64,000 nucleotides of DNA from Tyto alba (Eukaryota > Chordata > Aves > Strigiformes > Tytonidae). Position 1 is the stretch's first letter. Every line of letters begins with the position of its first letter. Made by a program: the position numbers and the translations under genes. Under the pieces are notes generated by a model that did no database searches, was not told the DNA's origin, and was given only the letters and a program-made list of their open reading frames with translations. Positions 11,453 to 24,538 of the stretch are shown in pieces. The stretch lies in the NCBI RefSeq assembly GCF_018691265.1, contig NW_024881278.1, positions 1,054,001 through 1,118,000 of the forward strand. Direction: 5' to 3'.

Positions 11453-14400
11453 TGATTTAAATGCATATAAAATAGCATAACCATGTGGTAGCACTTTACA
11501 ATTATATTTGTAAAATATACTAACGCCCTTCTCAAGAATCACTTGTTCATACAACCGAATTGACTGTCCTTGTTCATGATTTATCTCATTTTTTCTGAAA
11601 CAGATTAAAGAAAGCAGCATAATTTCTGTCCTGTGTTTGCATAGCCCACAGTCTAGCCTGGCCTAGAGCACACAGCTTCTGGACCCAGAGGCACTGTAGT
11701 GAATAATGTGATTACTATCCTTTATAGCAACTTTACCCTCTTAGCCTGTATTGACCAGGTAGTTATCAATACCTAGCTTAGAAGGGGGTCAGCACAAATT
11801 GAGAACTGCTTTTTCAGAGTGCCCTAAAATAGGACATTTTTATGTAAAAAAGGCTTTTATATATATTTGCATATGTACTCTTTTTTATATATGAAAATAA
11901 CACTGATATAAACAGTGCAGAATTTTGAACTTTTACTTCACCCATTTTGGCATAATCTTGCACTGAAGTCTTTGTAAATAAACCCACAATTCCAACATAA
12001 AAGCAGTTACACTGGAGCAAGGCAAAGGTCTACTTGTGATCCAACCAGTTGCCTTTATCGCCAGCCAATAATGGATGCTCACATAAGAGAGGATGAAGTG
12101 GGCATGCAAATAGCGGTACCTCCTCTGAACACCATTTCATTATCAAGGAGAAAGTGGTTCCAAAGGCCAAGAACTCTCGACATAAAACCACTCTACACCG
12201 AGACCTCGAGGTGACTTGGCAGCAGCAGCTGCTGAACGTGCTGACAGCCAAAGTGATGATGACTCATCTGCAGAAATGTTCCTCATCTGCAACCACACCT
12301 TGAGGCCACCAAATCTTGACCACTTCTTTCTAGGGTACACTGCATGCCATAATCTGCACTTGAATCTTTCCACTAAATAGCATTTCACTGCCTCCCCAGG
12401 ACCAAACTGAACCTGTTTCCATACACTTCCCCACAAGTGGGAAGGATTTTGCAATCTGCTGGGCAGCATCACGTCAATCCAACTAATGTCATCTTCACAG
12501 CACTTGCAAGCTGAACAGTGAAACGAGTCATTCATTCTTTCAGGGAAGAATTTCACAGTCTGTAAGTTAAAAGCTCTGTTTGTTACGAACATTTGCTTTC
12601 TGATGCTAAGAATTTGGAATCATGGAAAATTCAGATTGACTGGTCCCTGGAAGAGAAAAATGTCTAATGTAACACTGGTAAATGGACCGTGGGTATGGGT
12701 AGAAACATCTGTTACTTAAGCAACTTGGGCTTTATTTTTCTTTCAACACAGTAATATGAAGCACCAAAGAGAAACGACATCTGGCACAGAATATTTCATT
12801 GTCAGCTAGACCTTTTGTGACTTCTAAATGCACTTAAACTGGGGATGCAGAAAACAAAACTAACAAATATTTTCTGGAGCAAAAGCATTGAGTGAAAAAC
12901 AGATTAAGATATATATATTTTTTATTTTTCCTGTTTAAACAGAAGAATGTCTTTCTCTTTTCATACTCCAAATGCAAACATAAAAATGTTCTGGAAATCA
13001 AAACACTCCTGATGAATTTGTTTGTGTAAGTAGAGTGGGCAAACGTCAAGAGACAGCTGGCACCTGAAATTTTGTAGGAAATACCAATACTATCACTCTT
13101 CTGTATTGTTACTGACCAGATGGTTATTTATGGGCCTTTTGACCTCAATTTCTTTTAAACTGGGAGTAGTAGAGTTGAACAGAATATAAGATAAGGGTAA
13201 TTATTTTTAAAGAACTGCAATGTAAAACCAGAGCCTTATTGTTTTCCAGACTGACATCAACTTCAATACAAACCAAAGGCAAATTGTCTGGCAGGAAATG
13301 AGACCATTTCGGCTGCTGATTCCAACTTTTACTTCACATTTTTTTATTTCCCTAGGTAGAATATATCAACGATAGAAATCATCACCAAATTTTACTAGAA
13401 ATTACCTCAGAGAGTAGTCAGTCTATATAGACAAGTAAAATATTTATCTTGATATAATTTTGAAACCACATGGAAGTGGTATCTTTTAAATGCAACTTCT
13501 GTTAAAGGTGGGGTTTAAATCACAACCATGCAGTAGATATTCAAATAACAGAGTGTGAGTAACAATGTTTTCTCTTTAAACAAAGGCAGCATGGAGGTTA
13601 TAATCTTTTTAAAATCACCTTTTCAGACCCACTGAAAGACTGGTGCATTTTAAAAGAAAAAAAAATAGTAGTTCAAAACAGATCGCAACAGAGCTAGATA
13701 ATAAAGCCTGCCTGGGTATCTTATCTTTTTAAGCAACAGAGGACAAAACTGGTCCTGAACACACATTGCCACTACAATTACAAATATGAACGCCTACACA
13801 GCTACAGCTCCACTAAAACCACACATATTTTTATTAGAAGTCAATGAAACTTATGATATTTCACCTTTCCGTTTGAAGTATTCCAGACTTCACCATATCC
13901 CCTATGGCCTTATCCCAGAGTCTTTTCAGTTTTGTCTGCAATGGTATTTTGTTATTTGTTCTGTAAATCCAGCACAGAAGACCTGTTAGCTTCCAACTCC
14001 CTGCAGACATTACTTTGGATAATCACATTCTTAAAAAGCTGATATTCATTCATACAGAGACATGCCCATTTTAAAGGAGGTCAAAATTGTAATTTCTGGT
14101 TCATTCAGAGAGAGGAGGGGCTGAAACTGTCTTAATGGTCTCTTATTCCAAAATTTAATTATAAGAATTTAGTATTAAGCCCTTTAAAGATGCATAGAAA
14201 CAAAAGCCTGATGGATGAAGGTGTCAGTAATATGCTATCTGGGCTCTGCAGACGGCAGGGATGCAGGACACGTTCTCATGTACCTTTATAGGTCACACAC
14301 ATTTATGTTTGAAAGTGACAGCGTACAACAGCATCCAAAAAGCGTGTGTAATTGGTATGGCACTATTCTCCTACAACCTGCCTTAGGAGCAGAGTTAGAC

Positions 14401-16499
14401 AGATGTGGGAAAAGTTACCCAGTATTTCACTTGCAGAAGCAACAGTGAAACAGCTAAGGAAAGGATAACACCAGATGTGCTATGCATTGCCCATGTCTAA
14501 AGAGCAATTTGTTGTGAGAACTGGTGCACTGTAGCTGGAATGGCAATTACAACAAACACACATCCACTGAAACAATCTGGGCCTGTTATTCTGCTTTATG
14601 GTGGCTCCATTCTGTATGTTGTTAGTGAGGAAAAAAAGTACTCCACCTGACATGCCATAAAGAAGAGAAGGACACAATATGAGGAAATAATGCACTGTGT
14701 GCCTTATAAATAGGTGTCCCTCAAGATTTTGTCAGTGTTGAAAAACCCTACTGAAAGCAAACATAAAATAAAATAAGTGGAGGACATGGAATCACAGAGA
14801 AGCATGGATAAAACAAGGGAAACTTGTTTGTATGACACGGAATGAAACGAACCTCCAGAGACAGAAAGCATAGCTGTGAAAGAAACACAGCAACAAAAAA
14901 ATGCACAATATAAGACCACAAATTCTTGCTCCCCCATAAAACTGCCATATCTAACTTTATCATGTTTACATGGGATGTTGGCTTGAGTTTAAAGGAAACA
15001 CTCACTATACTATATATAGTTGGCAAGAAAAAAGGTTCTCTCCAAACCTTCTGGGAGCATATGTTTTTCTGAATACATGGAATAAAAGTAGCGATTTGTG
15101 CCATTAGAATATATATTATTCTAAAATGTGTCTGCATGGCTCAATCAGATTTCTTCATTTAAAAATATAATGCAATGTAATTTTATTCAACTTTTTAGAA
15201 GTGAAATACAACCCATGAATAACCTCTTTCAAATCTCTGCCATGAGAGCAAGTTCTCTAAATGTTATTCTGAAGCACCAGATAATGACTCCCAGCATCTA
15301 AACCCCAAACCACTTGTGAAAATTCAGCCTTTCAAAGTGCTCTAACTCTATTACTTCCAGCTGCTTGCATCTGCCCAAATGTACTGAATCTCACACATAA
15401 AGCCCGTAAATCAAAGGAGGAAAGTGGAGGAAAACGAGAGTAACAGAACTCTAAAAGACGTGTCCTGAAAAATAATTTGCTGCCATTAGGGTCTACTCAA
15501 TTCTATATGTTTTCAAAAACACCACCAGCACTGAAGTTCCTAGACAGCTCTTTCCACAAAAGAAGCCATTTCAATCTTAAATGTGCCTTATATTTCAAAG
15601 TATTTTGCACTTTTTCCTCTAAAACCTGCCCATTACCAGAGTCAAGAATGATTCTCAGAGAAATCTCACAGTGAACACATATCCTAGTGCATGACGCTTT
15701 AAATATCTGCATATATATAGCAAGTAGCATAAGACAGCTGAAACTGTCTTTCTTTTACACTATAAAGACAATCCATTTTGCAGAGGAAACTTAAATACAT
15801 ATATACCTGTCCAAGTAACCTGCACATTCCTCATCAGATGCAAAGGGATCAGTAAAAATTAACGTCTTATTTCAGTAACTTTGAAAGCAAACAGCTTAGT
15901 AAACGGATACAATTTCTGATGCTTTATGATTTCAGGTATCAGACAACAGACTGGCAAATGCTCTTGATTCTGTTAAAACACTTAACAATGTTTTTTTGAA
16001 ATGTTAGAACACCTTTGATTTAATTTTTAAAAAGTACTTTTCTAGCCTTCCTGCTTATTTGGAAGGCAAGAAATTGTGATTGCAGTATTTCTTCACTCTC
16101 TTTGGTTAGGTTTATTTTTATCAAATATGTAACTGAGATAAAGCTCATCTGCAAATGCACACACTAACAAAGTCATCAGAACTGGGCTCTTTACACTTTA
16201 TCTCTAAAATATATGTCTTTCCACCACCAGAGCTAAAGGACACTTGTTCCACTTGGTAATAATAGCAGTACTCTCATCCCTCCCTTTTGGCTTGGCCACT
16301 GGAGAACAACCTCTCTCACACACATGTAAAAGATCAACATTTGTCATGCCTGTCAAAATAGTATAGTCTTTTCTGTATCTCTTTTCAGTTTTTCAATGGA
16401 ACTTCATGTTCTACTTCAGTCGAAGGAAAACCTCAAACACAGCAAAACGCAAGGCTGGAAACATCTTTTTAAGAGAAGTCTCTTCACAGGTCTAATTTT
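11453..16499. other. Non-coding DNA with one 149-codon open frame
   Basis: The longest open frame of the whole window, 149 codons on the minus strand at 12143-12592, falls here. It has no recognised domain, no obvious signal peptide or repeats, and Cys and Trp in no family pattern. I treat it as a chance frame in a locally GC-richer patch. A weak trace of an old repeat (CACTTGTGAAAATTCAGCC) lies near 15312. Nothing else was recognised. Confidence 0.45.
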
Positions 16500-16640
16500 T
16501 AAAATCCTAATTGTACCTTTTATTAGCCCAAATTAATTAGTCATTTTAATTATATAACTGTTTTTGGTGGAAAGCATGTATGTCCATTATCTAGATAAAT
16601 CATACAGATGGCCTAGTTTCCCTTTATTTTTAATTTCCCT
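16500..16640. promoter_or_regulatory. Candidate homeodomain-rich regulatory block
   Basis: The block carries CCTAATTG, AAATTAATTAGTC and TTTTAATTATA in a short space, giving several overlapping TAATTA/TAATTG homeodomain cores. AT-rich DNA produces some of these by chance, so this is a weak regulatory candidate. Confidence 0.2.
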
Positions 16641-19117
16641 ATATTTTGCCAAATCTGACAAAATGCTTTGAAGTATAGCTAAACACCAGAAATAAAACCA
16701 CAGTTTCACTGAAACCAAAGAATTCACTAAAACATTCGATGAAAATAAGATATCAGTTTAAGGGCAGGCCTTGAACTGAAAACAAATTAAAACCTTAGAG
16801 ATATTTAAGATTAAACCCAGTTGAGAATAGAACAGAATATCCCTCAAACAACCAACCCGCTTTGAAAACATACCAGCAGACTTTGCCAGACCTCACTGCT
16901 ATCTCCCATGTCTCTACAGGCTGAGCAAACAGTCATTCTTTCAGACGCTCATCCCAGTTAGAAATGGGATCATTTCACACAAAAGATGGTTGGCGATGGG
17001 CTCAGACCTGACATATTCCTCAAGTCACTCTCAACTGTTGCAGATTTTCCCAAATTAACTACTAACATGCCCAGGTAGAGATGCTCTATATAATCTATTA
17101 TCTTCAAATCTAAACTGTAGGTAATGACAAAAACAGAGTCTTAGGACACACAATTATTAAATATTTGTGCTGATTCTTTCCTAATTAAAATTAAATATAT
17201 CAACAGAGTTGTGGTCACAGAAACCATTTCAACCCAAAGTGAGATTGTAATCTATGAGAATCTAATTCAAGGAAATAATTGACCTCAGTGAATCAAGTGT
17301 CAGAAATATGGGTTCCTCTCCAAGCTGCTCGCGCATACCAGCCACAGGCCCTACGTCAAATGATCCATCCTTCCCTTTGCTTCTGAATGGTCTTTCCACA
17401 TCTTTCCACAAGAGGACCGTTTTAAAAAACTGTGCACTTGAAGAAAGCAAAATACAGACATGACTTACACCAGTTGCCCTTTTCCCCCTCATGTTAATAA
17501 TTCAAGTTGTTTTTCACACAAAGTAATTACTGTTTCTGTAGTTAAAAAATAAAAAAAATCCCTGTCATCCCTACCCCAAGCATTACATATTTTGTTTTAC
17601 AGCTTTGAATTGTGGCAGCAAGTAGGGCTTCATTATCTTACTAGTCCCATTAGTAAGGGCTAGTGGTTACAGTAATTAGGGCATTAAAATTCTGAGGAAG
17701 AAAAAATTATCAACTTCACCCTGTTACACCAGTGAAATACAAAGAGATAAGCTCTAACACTTTCCTACCAATAGCTCTGACAAAGAAATCTGTGTGTATT
17801 TGAGCCTTAGAAGGAACTTCAAGTGAATAAAGAAGGTACGTCACAACCTGTTCCAAATCCATGCTATATACAGAGTCACCCATTCACACTCACACCTGGG
17901 GCTGTGGCAGACTCCCAGTAGGGCACAGCTAAGCCCCACCAGCGAGGCTGATGGTTTGTATCAAACATGGTCAAAATTCCAGTGACTCACACTGCTTGAA
18001 TTGGAGAATGAGCCAAATCCTCATCACAGTTAAGCTGACGGGGTCTGGGATGTAACCTGTCTGACAGCTTGACCCTGGCGTTGAACTGGCGTAACAGCTC
18101 CCATGTGCTTCCTACCCAGGCAGGACGAAGAGCAGAGATCACACCGCTGGTATGTTCCACGTACGTGCTGCTAGCGAGGACAATCTTTGGTAGCCAGGTC
18201 AGGTATGATAACCATGAACTGTGCTTTATTACAGACACTTACCAACAAATATTCATGTGGTGTAAAGCAAGTCCTTAGAGAACTGGAGGAGAATAGCGTC
18301 TTTAGAAGCCAGTCCAAACAGTATCCACTACAAATTGCTCAACATTGAACAAAAGACACACTAAAATAACAGTAACATATCTCGAAAACTATCAGGCCAA
18401 TGGGTTAAATTTGATATGTTATGGTGGGATTTGTAATAGAAAAATAAGTAAACTGTCTCACCTAGGTAAAGTAGACAGTAAAGCCTAGGTAAACTAGACT
18501 AGAAGGTGAAAAGAAAGTTCCAAAGACACAGATGATCGATGTAGCAAACAAGACAGATGAAGATTTTAACTAGAAACTAAGAGAGTAATGTTGATGCAAA
18601 AATTCACTTTCAGAGTCATTCCATATAAGTGGATTTGGTCCACAGTGTTCAACACTGCTAAAAGAGGGAAGGATAAATATTTGCAGGGGTCACTGACCGA
18701 CAGAAAATTGAGAAATAATTTTTCATGCTAATGGAGACATTCAGAAGGGAGGTATCTGGAAAGGTGAAATGGGTGAGGAATGCAGTGTGTGCTACAATTG
18801 TTGAAAAAGTGAGGCCTTCTTTAGGACATGGCTAAGAAAGCATGAGTTAGAATAAGAGTTCCTGGGAGTATGAAAACAAAGAAAGCATCTTCTCAAAGAT
18901 GTAATAAACATTTACCTAATAATGAGGTCAAAACATTGATATTGTGTGCAACAAACATCAACTTGAATAATTAAATCAGCACTCAATTGTTTTTGGAAAA
19001 AATTGACATACTTAAGCTTAAATCGTTTTTTCTCATCTCGTGCTCTCTGACCCTCATATTACTTGTAGTGTTGTTACTTAGTGGATAGGTCATCCTTTTC
19101 TTCTCCACCCAGTTTGG
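16641..19117. other. Non-coding DNA
   Basis: No gene or clear repeat. The patch around 17990-18090 (GAGCCAAATCCTCATCACAG) faintly resembles an old amniote repeat, but too weakly to annotate. Confidence 0.45.
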
Positions 19118-19140
19118 TTTTTTGTTTTTTTTTTTTTTTT
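19118..19140. repeat. T-rich tract, 16 T run
   Basis: A T-rich stretch ends in 16 uninterrupted T (19125-19140). No associated element was recognised. Confidence 0.9.
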
Positions 19141-22030
19141 GGTAACATGCTAAGTGAGGTATAGAAAAGGTACACTTCATCTTGTTAGGTTGTGTCTTAT
19201 CCTTGCTAACATTCAAAGAATACGGAAGTCCTGTCTAAAAGAAAAAACAAATGGCATCAAGTGAAGCCTAAAATGTCAGCATTAAACATGAAGGCAACTT
19301 CTTTTTTCACACAACTTTGACCGTAAGATATCAACATTTCCAAAGCTTGCCATTTCAAACAGAAAAGGAATGATTAGAGCCACAAGATAGCCAACTGAAT
19401 TAATTCACTTGCAATCTGCTTCTGTGCTCAGGATCTCAGGCTTTAAGAGTCTACGTGGGCAACATAAACAAACTACAGGGAAAAGACCACATTGCACCGC
19501 AGAGTGCGATAAGAAAATGTTCTTTATTTAGCTTCAAATGTAAGGCAGATAAACATTTACAAGATTAGCCCAGCACAGTTAACACAAGACTTCTGGGAAT
19601 TTTGTAAATTTAAAGTTGCAGTTGTCACTCTGCCTCAAGTGGAGGCAAATTAAGAGTGTCTTTTCACTATGTATTAACAAATTTCATGGTCTGCTCATGG
19701 CACACTTTCTTGAAGTTTCAGAGTCACTCTAAGAGTTAAACTACTGCTCTATTCAGACTTACAGCCTCTTTCAAAACACTAAATCCTTTTCAACCATATA
19801 CATATGCAGCCAAACATCTAATTATATTTTGCCATACAAAGTAGTATGAAATAAACATTCACTTTAAATATCATTATCTTAATTATGGTAATGGCTTCAG
19901 GAGAAACCCACAGAATTATGGCTGATGATATTAGTCTGCTCAGTCTAAGAAAATAATACACACCCAACAGCTACCTAGATCTAATAATAACGAGAAACAG
20001 CAGAGGAGAAATACAACTCTAGCTGAAGCCATCCTGACAGTTCAGTGAATGGTGCTAAAATCAGTGGATAAAGATGGATAAATATGCCCTCTTTTCAAAG
20101 GAATCAGAATTCAACCTGGATTTTTAAGTTTAGTCAAGTGAAGAAGAGTTCTTATTTTTATCCTGGTAATATCCATGTGGGTTTCCCAGATAGTAACGCA
20201 CTCCCTGCCTGATTGGAATAGCTCATTACTGAATGAGGTAGACTCCCATAAACAAGAAATCTGGAAATACGTCGAGAGTTTTCCAGACTGTATGCAATAG
20301 GCTACATTCCTCCATGAAAGATGATGGAGGAGGAAACAAAAATGGGAGAGTGAGGAGATGGAAAAAATTTGGCATACGTAAAGGATCTATGACTAAAGGA
20401 AAGATAGTGGCGGGAAAGAGAATTAGGAGTGCCTTTACCCTGTGTAGATGTTGCTTTGTCCCTGATCTTGTGACATTGTACTGTGTGACCCAGGCAAACG
20501 TCACCCTGGGATAATAAAGCATAAACACCATGAACGATGCAACCACGTCATTTATTTCAGACTCCAGTTTTAAGACTTGATTTCCTTGCTTCTAATAACC
20601 ACAATGGAATTGGATGCAGTAGGTCTTAGAAAACAAATACAGCTTCGGTTCACTTCAAATTCATGACGGTGTCTTTGCTGCAGCAATACAGGAAGAGGAC
20701 TCCTGCCTGTGTGCTGTGCAGGAGGGGCACACACACCCAGCTCAGCTGTCCCACACTAACCGAGTAAATCTGATGTTCTCAGGATGCCTCAGAGAACTGC
20801 AGTGTTCATGCAAAACTCCCTTGATGTGTGCAGTTATTGGGAATTAAAGAAATGATGCAGATGTGACTCTTGCTAGCAAGAGGAGAAGCCTTTGATCATA
20901 CCGTACAAATGGATGGTACTGTCGTCACATTTCAGAGAAAGAGATCAGCAGTTTTCATGCCATATGGTTTCTGAATCTGAGAGAATCACCACCATTCTGT
21001 AAACACCTTGATTTTGGTGTCACCTGCAACTGACAAGTGCCTGCTTATTATAAAAAGGGCACAATAACTGCTAATTAATCATGAAATAAATTTATTTTGT
21101 TTACTTGAGGATGAATATCCTTCTCTTCCTTCCAAGGACTTACATTAAATTGCAGAAAGTAGACTAGACTGTGCCTCATGTAGATAATGATGAGATTTTA
21201 TGCTTCCAGCAGCAAATCTCAGCCTGTTGTTCTTAGAATGAAGAACAGCTGGTTATCTACGAGGTGTATTTTCTGGTTGCCAGAGATGTTATACATAGTA
21301 TACTTCAGGAAAGCATAAGGAGATACAGGCTCTTCTCACCATCTGGGAACATCCCCTTAGTGTCATTTAAAAATAGGTTTAACAAAAAGGATGCTTATGG
21401 CAAAGACCATGATAATAATGCACAGGCAGAAACCCCTTCAGTTATCAACAGCCTGTCTGGCCCTGACAACAATAGCTGCCGCAGTACTTCAGAGGTCACT
21501 GGCATGGGAAGGCTCACTTAAGAAATATTGTGTGAACATGAAAAAAATAGCCCTGAATTTTACAGCCTCATTATAAGATAAGAGACAACAGATGGACGAA
21601 GAGAGATGTCAACTATTTTGCAAGTATTATGCCAAAGGATATTTTAAGGAAGGACTTCAAGGGTTTAACAAATTTTATCAAATGTTTTCAGGGAGAATAA
21701 GGGGAATAATTTGCAGGACGCATAAAAGATCTTATCTCAGAATGTAACAGAGCGGCAGGCCCAGCTGAGGAGCTGACTTCTCAGTGTGGAATCACAAGGA
21801 AAAAAGGCCACAGAAGTGAACGCATCCATCTGTTGTGCTAGAAAAAGGCAGTGCAAAAAAAGGGGTAAGATGGCCAATGCAAGAGATACAGATATGACCG
21901 TTACAGCAGCATCCCAAACAGATAAGAAGAGGCCACAATTGAATTCTGGAGACCCAGAAAAAAAAATAGAGAGCGCTATAAGCAAAATATGAGATGATGC
22001 TTTGATCAGAGTTTCAGTTCTGTGGCTAGT
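19141..22030. other. Non-coding DNA
   Basis: Scattered frames up to 106 codons (minus strand, 20226-20546) have no recognised domain. No repeat family was recognised. Confidence 0.5.
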
Positions 22031-22090
22031 TAAAATAAAACCAAAACAAACAAAACTAAAACAACAAAAAAATTGTTTATTTAACAAAAA
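22031..22090. repeat. A-rich low-complexity (CAAAA-type)
   Basis: Irregular AAAAC and CAAAA units run through CCAAAACAAACAAAACTAAA and beyond. This is followed by two similar words, AAAAATTGTTTAT and AAAAAGTGTTTAT, which suggest a small local duplication. Confidence 0.75.
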
Positions 22091-22965
22091 AAGTGTTTAT
22101 CTTAGAAGTCTTCCAGCCTTAGATACAGCATGGATGTGAGGTCCTAGAGCGAAGTAGCAGCGGATCATCATTACGGGATGAGGGTCAGCAATTTAGGTTA
22201 CAGTGACCAGTGAAGGAAACAGAATTATTTGGGGAAATGTGACTGTTTAGGAGATGAGGCAAGGACTGAACAACAGTAAACCTCATTTTTGGTTAGGAGA
22301 GAGCTCACCCTCACTTATATATGTGCTTTAAACAGATTTCTGAATAAAAGACAAAAAAAACCCACAACAATTTAAAACCATTGTTCCTTCCTCTGCAAAA
22401 AATAATTGGGGTGACAGCACTGGTGCAGTTTTCTAGCTATACAGAATTGTAGCACTTTTTTCTTATGAGAAATTGTTTCCTGAAAGAAACTCCCTTAATG
22501 CATTAAGCCTTATGTGCTTCAATCATAAAGATGCACAAAGAAAGTGAGGGGAGAGCGATGTATTTCAAGCAATTATGCAAGCAAAGATGACATAGCTGTC
22601 ATTGCTCATTGACTTCCTTTGACAATATCTACTGCAAATGGCACAAATCCCTATGGAAGTCTTTCAAAAGCTCACACTATTTAATCTGCAGGCATTTTAA
22701 TTAGAAATAAAAGTGATATTTTCTTCAAACAGTCTGAGAACAGGGTGAACAACAACGATCCAGACAGTTTTAAAGCACTTGAGAATAAGGCTTTCAACAA
22801 GTGATACGCCTTGCGCACGCTCACAAGCTGCGTACATAGCTTGGCATTTCAGAAGACTGAGTGGCAAAATCAGGAATATGTTTTCAGTGGCATGAGAAGT
22901 GAGTGTTGTTTGAGTCATAGTCCAAAGAATCTGAGTCTCTTGTTTAGCTCAGAGGCAAAAACTGA
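22091..22965. other. Non-coding DNA, possible regulatory patch at 22560-22660
   Basis: The patch near 22580-22630 includes GATGACATAGCTGTCATTGC, an imperfect dyad around TGACATAGCTGTCA with MEIS/TGIF-like TGACA and TGTCA words, followed by TTGACAATATC. No gene was recognised. Confidence 0.25.
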
Positions 22966-22990
22966 GGGGGGGGGGAGTGGGGGTGGAGGG
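22966..22990 (+). repeat. G-rich tract with G-quadruplex potential
   Basis: Ten consecutive G (22966-22975) are followed by AGT, five G, TGGA and three G. The ten-G run can supply two G3 runs, so the stretch meets the usual four-run motif with short loops on the plus strand. Folding is inferred. Confidence 0.8.
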
Positions 22991-24461
22991 AAATACACCA
23001 AAAAAAACAACTAAAAAGCCCTGTTCCAGGATGTGTCTAGAACCTAAAATCCTGTCTGGCATATGTTATGGCATGTTATTGAACAGAAACATGTTGTACC
23101 CACATCCTGCCTACAAAGAGATGACCTGATCAGTACTTTTGTGAAAATGCCTCTTCTCCTGTCATCCCGTGGAAGAATGAAAAATCAGCTTTGGGCAAAC
23201 GTCTAACAGGAGGTGAGGATGAAGCCAACAGCGAAGAGCTCTAACCTACAGCACTCGGTAATCAGCAAGCGGGTTTTCTAGGCTGAGGAGGAAACCAACC
23301 ACCACCTTCCTCCCACTCTGGTAGCCACGGCCCAGCCCTGTGGTGTTTAGGAAGCGGAGCACGTGCCTTGGGCGTTCAGCCACAGCCCTGTCCTTGTGCT
23401 CAGTCAGCCCTCCTGCCTGCAGAATCAGCAGCCAGTATTTTCAAGGGGGATGTACTGACACTGCTCAGCTTATGTGCTTACCCAGTTTTTGCTTTAACCA
23501 GGCTACCCCGTCCTGTCAACACCCCTGGAGAGCCCAGAGCTGATTGTGTCGGACGGGTTCTCCCAACAACTCGCAGCTTCCAGGCAGCAAGCGAAGAGAG
23601 TGTTACTCTACCAAATGGAGGCATTAGCCCTTTATCATTAGTTGCCACTTTTCTCCCATTCTATGACAAATTCCAGACAACCAAAACCCGTATCAAGCAG
23701 TGACATAGCTTACACAAGTCACTGTGTTTGTTCCAGCTGTGTGCCTCCTCTAGAAGAGGAAATCCCTCACTTCTGAGCAAGGCACCAAGCAAACACAGAG
23801 CTACTGGCAGTATTACAGTTATGGAAGTAAACAACATTAAGGCATGAAAACAGGAAGGTATCGTAGTATTGATTTTGCATCAAATTTCCATCTGGAATCA
23901 TCTGTGTGCTGCAAGATGAACCGAGGGAACCATGTAATTTTCATAAATAGGTGATTTTCTATAAAGCCACAAGGCTGCTGCTCCCTCTCTGGTTTGGGAC
24001 TCCAAGATACCACCTCTGACATAGGATTTAATAGTTAAGCAATTATTTCCCAACTTAAATATTGAGAAAGTGGAACATATGGATAAGCCAAAGTCCAAGC
24101 AGCTGAAAAGTTTTGTGTTAAACTAAAAGTTAAATCAAAAAATATCCAGGTTGTTCCCATAACAGGCCCAGTTGTAAAAGCTTCACAGACTCCACTTCTA
24201 GCCCAGCAGAATACTCATTTCTAACAGAAAAACGCTACAGAGAGGGATGTAGGCTGAACAGAAGAATTACAGGCACAACCAAACTTTCTGGGATCTGTTT
24301 TTGTCTTAAGCCCAGTATAGGTTCTGCTTCTTCAACAATTTTCAGTTCGCTACTCTGTGCCGTGTTCCTCAGCAGCACAAGTCTCAAGATTTTTCCTCTG
24401 GAGAAATCTTGCACAGATTGCTTGTACCAGTCCAGCTACAGGCTGAGCAATCTGTTCCTGG
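22991..24461. other. Non-coding DNA
   Basis: A mildly GC-richer patch at about 23230-23600 gives overlapping chance frames (up to 111 codons). No domain or repeat family was recognised. Confidence 0.45.
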
Positions 24462-24538
24462 TTTTTTGGTTTGTTTTTTTTTTTTTTTGTTTTTTTTTTT
24501 TTTTTTTTTTTTGTTTTTTTTTTTTTTTTTTTCTTTTT
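24462..24538. repeat. Long T-rich tract
   Basis: About 77 bases consist almost entirely of T, broken only by a few G and one C. On the minus strand it is a long interrupted A tract and could be an expanded tail of a retroposed copy whose body would lie at higher coordinates. I recognise no element there and no target-site duplication. Sequencing length is likely uncertain in such a tract. Confidence 0.9.

Noticed and set aside
12143..12592. 149-codon minus-strand open frame, the longest in the window
   Set aside because: No recognised domain, motif order or compositional signal. A frame this long is plausible by chance among six frames of 64 kb in a GC-richer patch.
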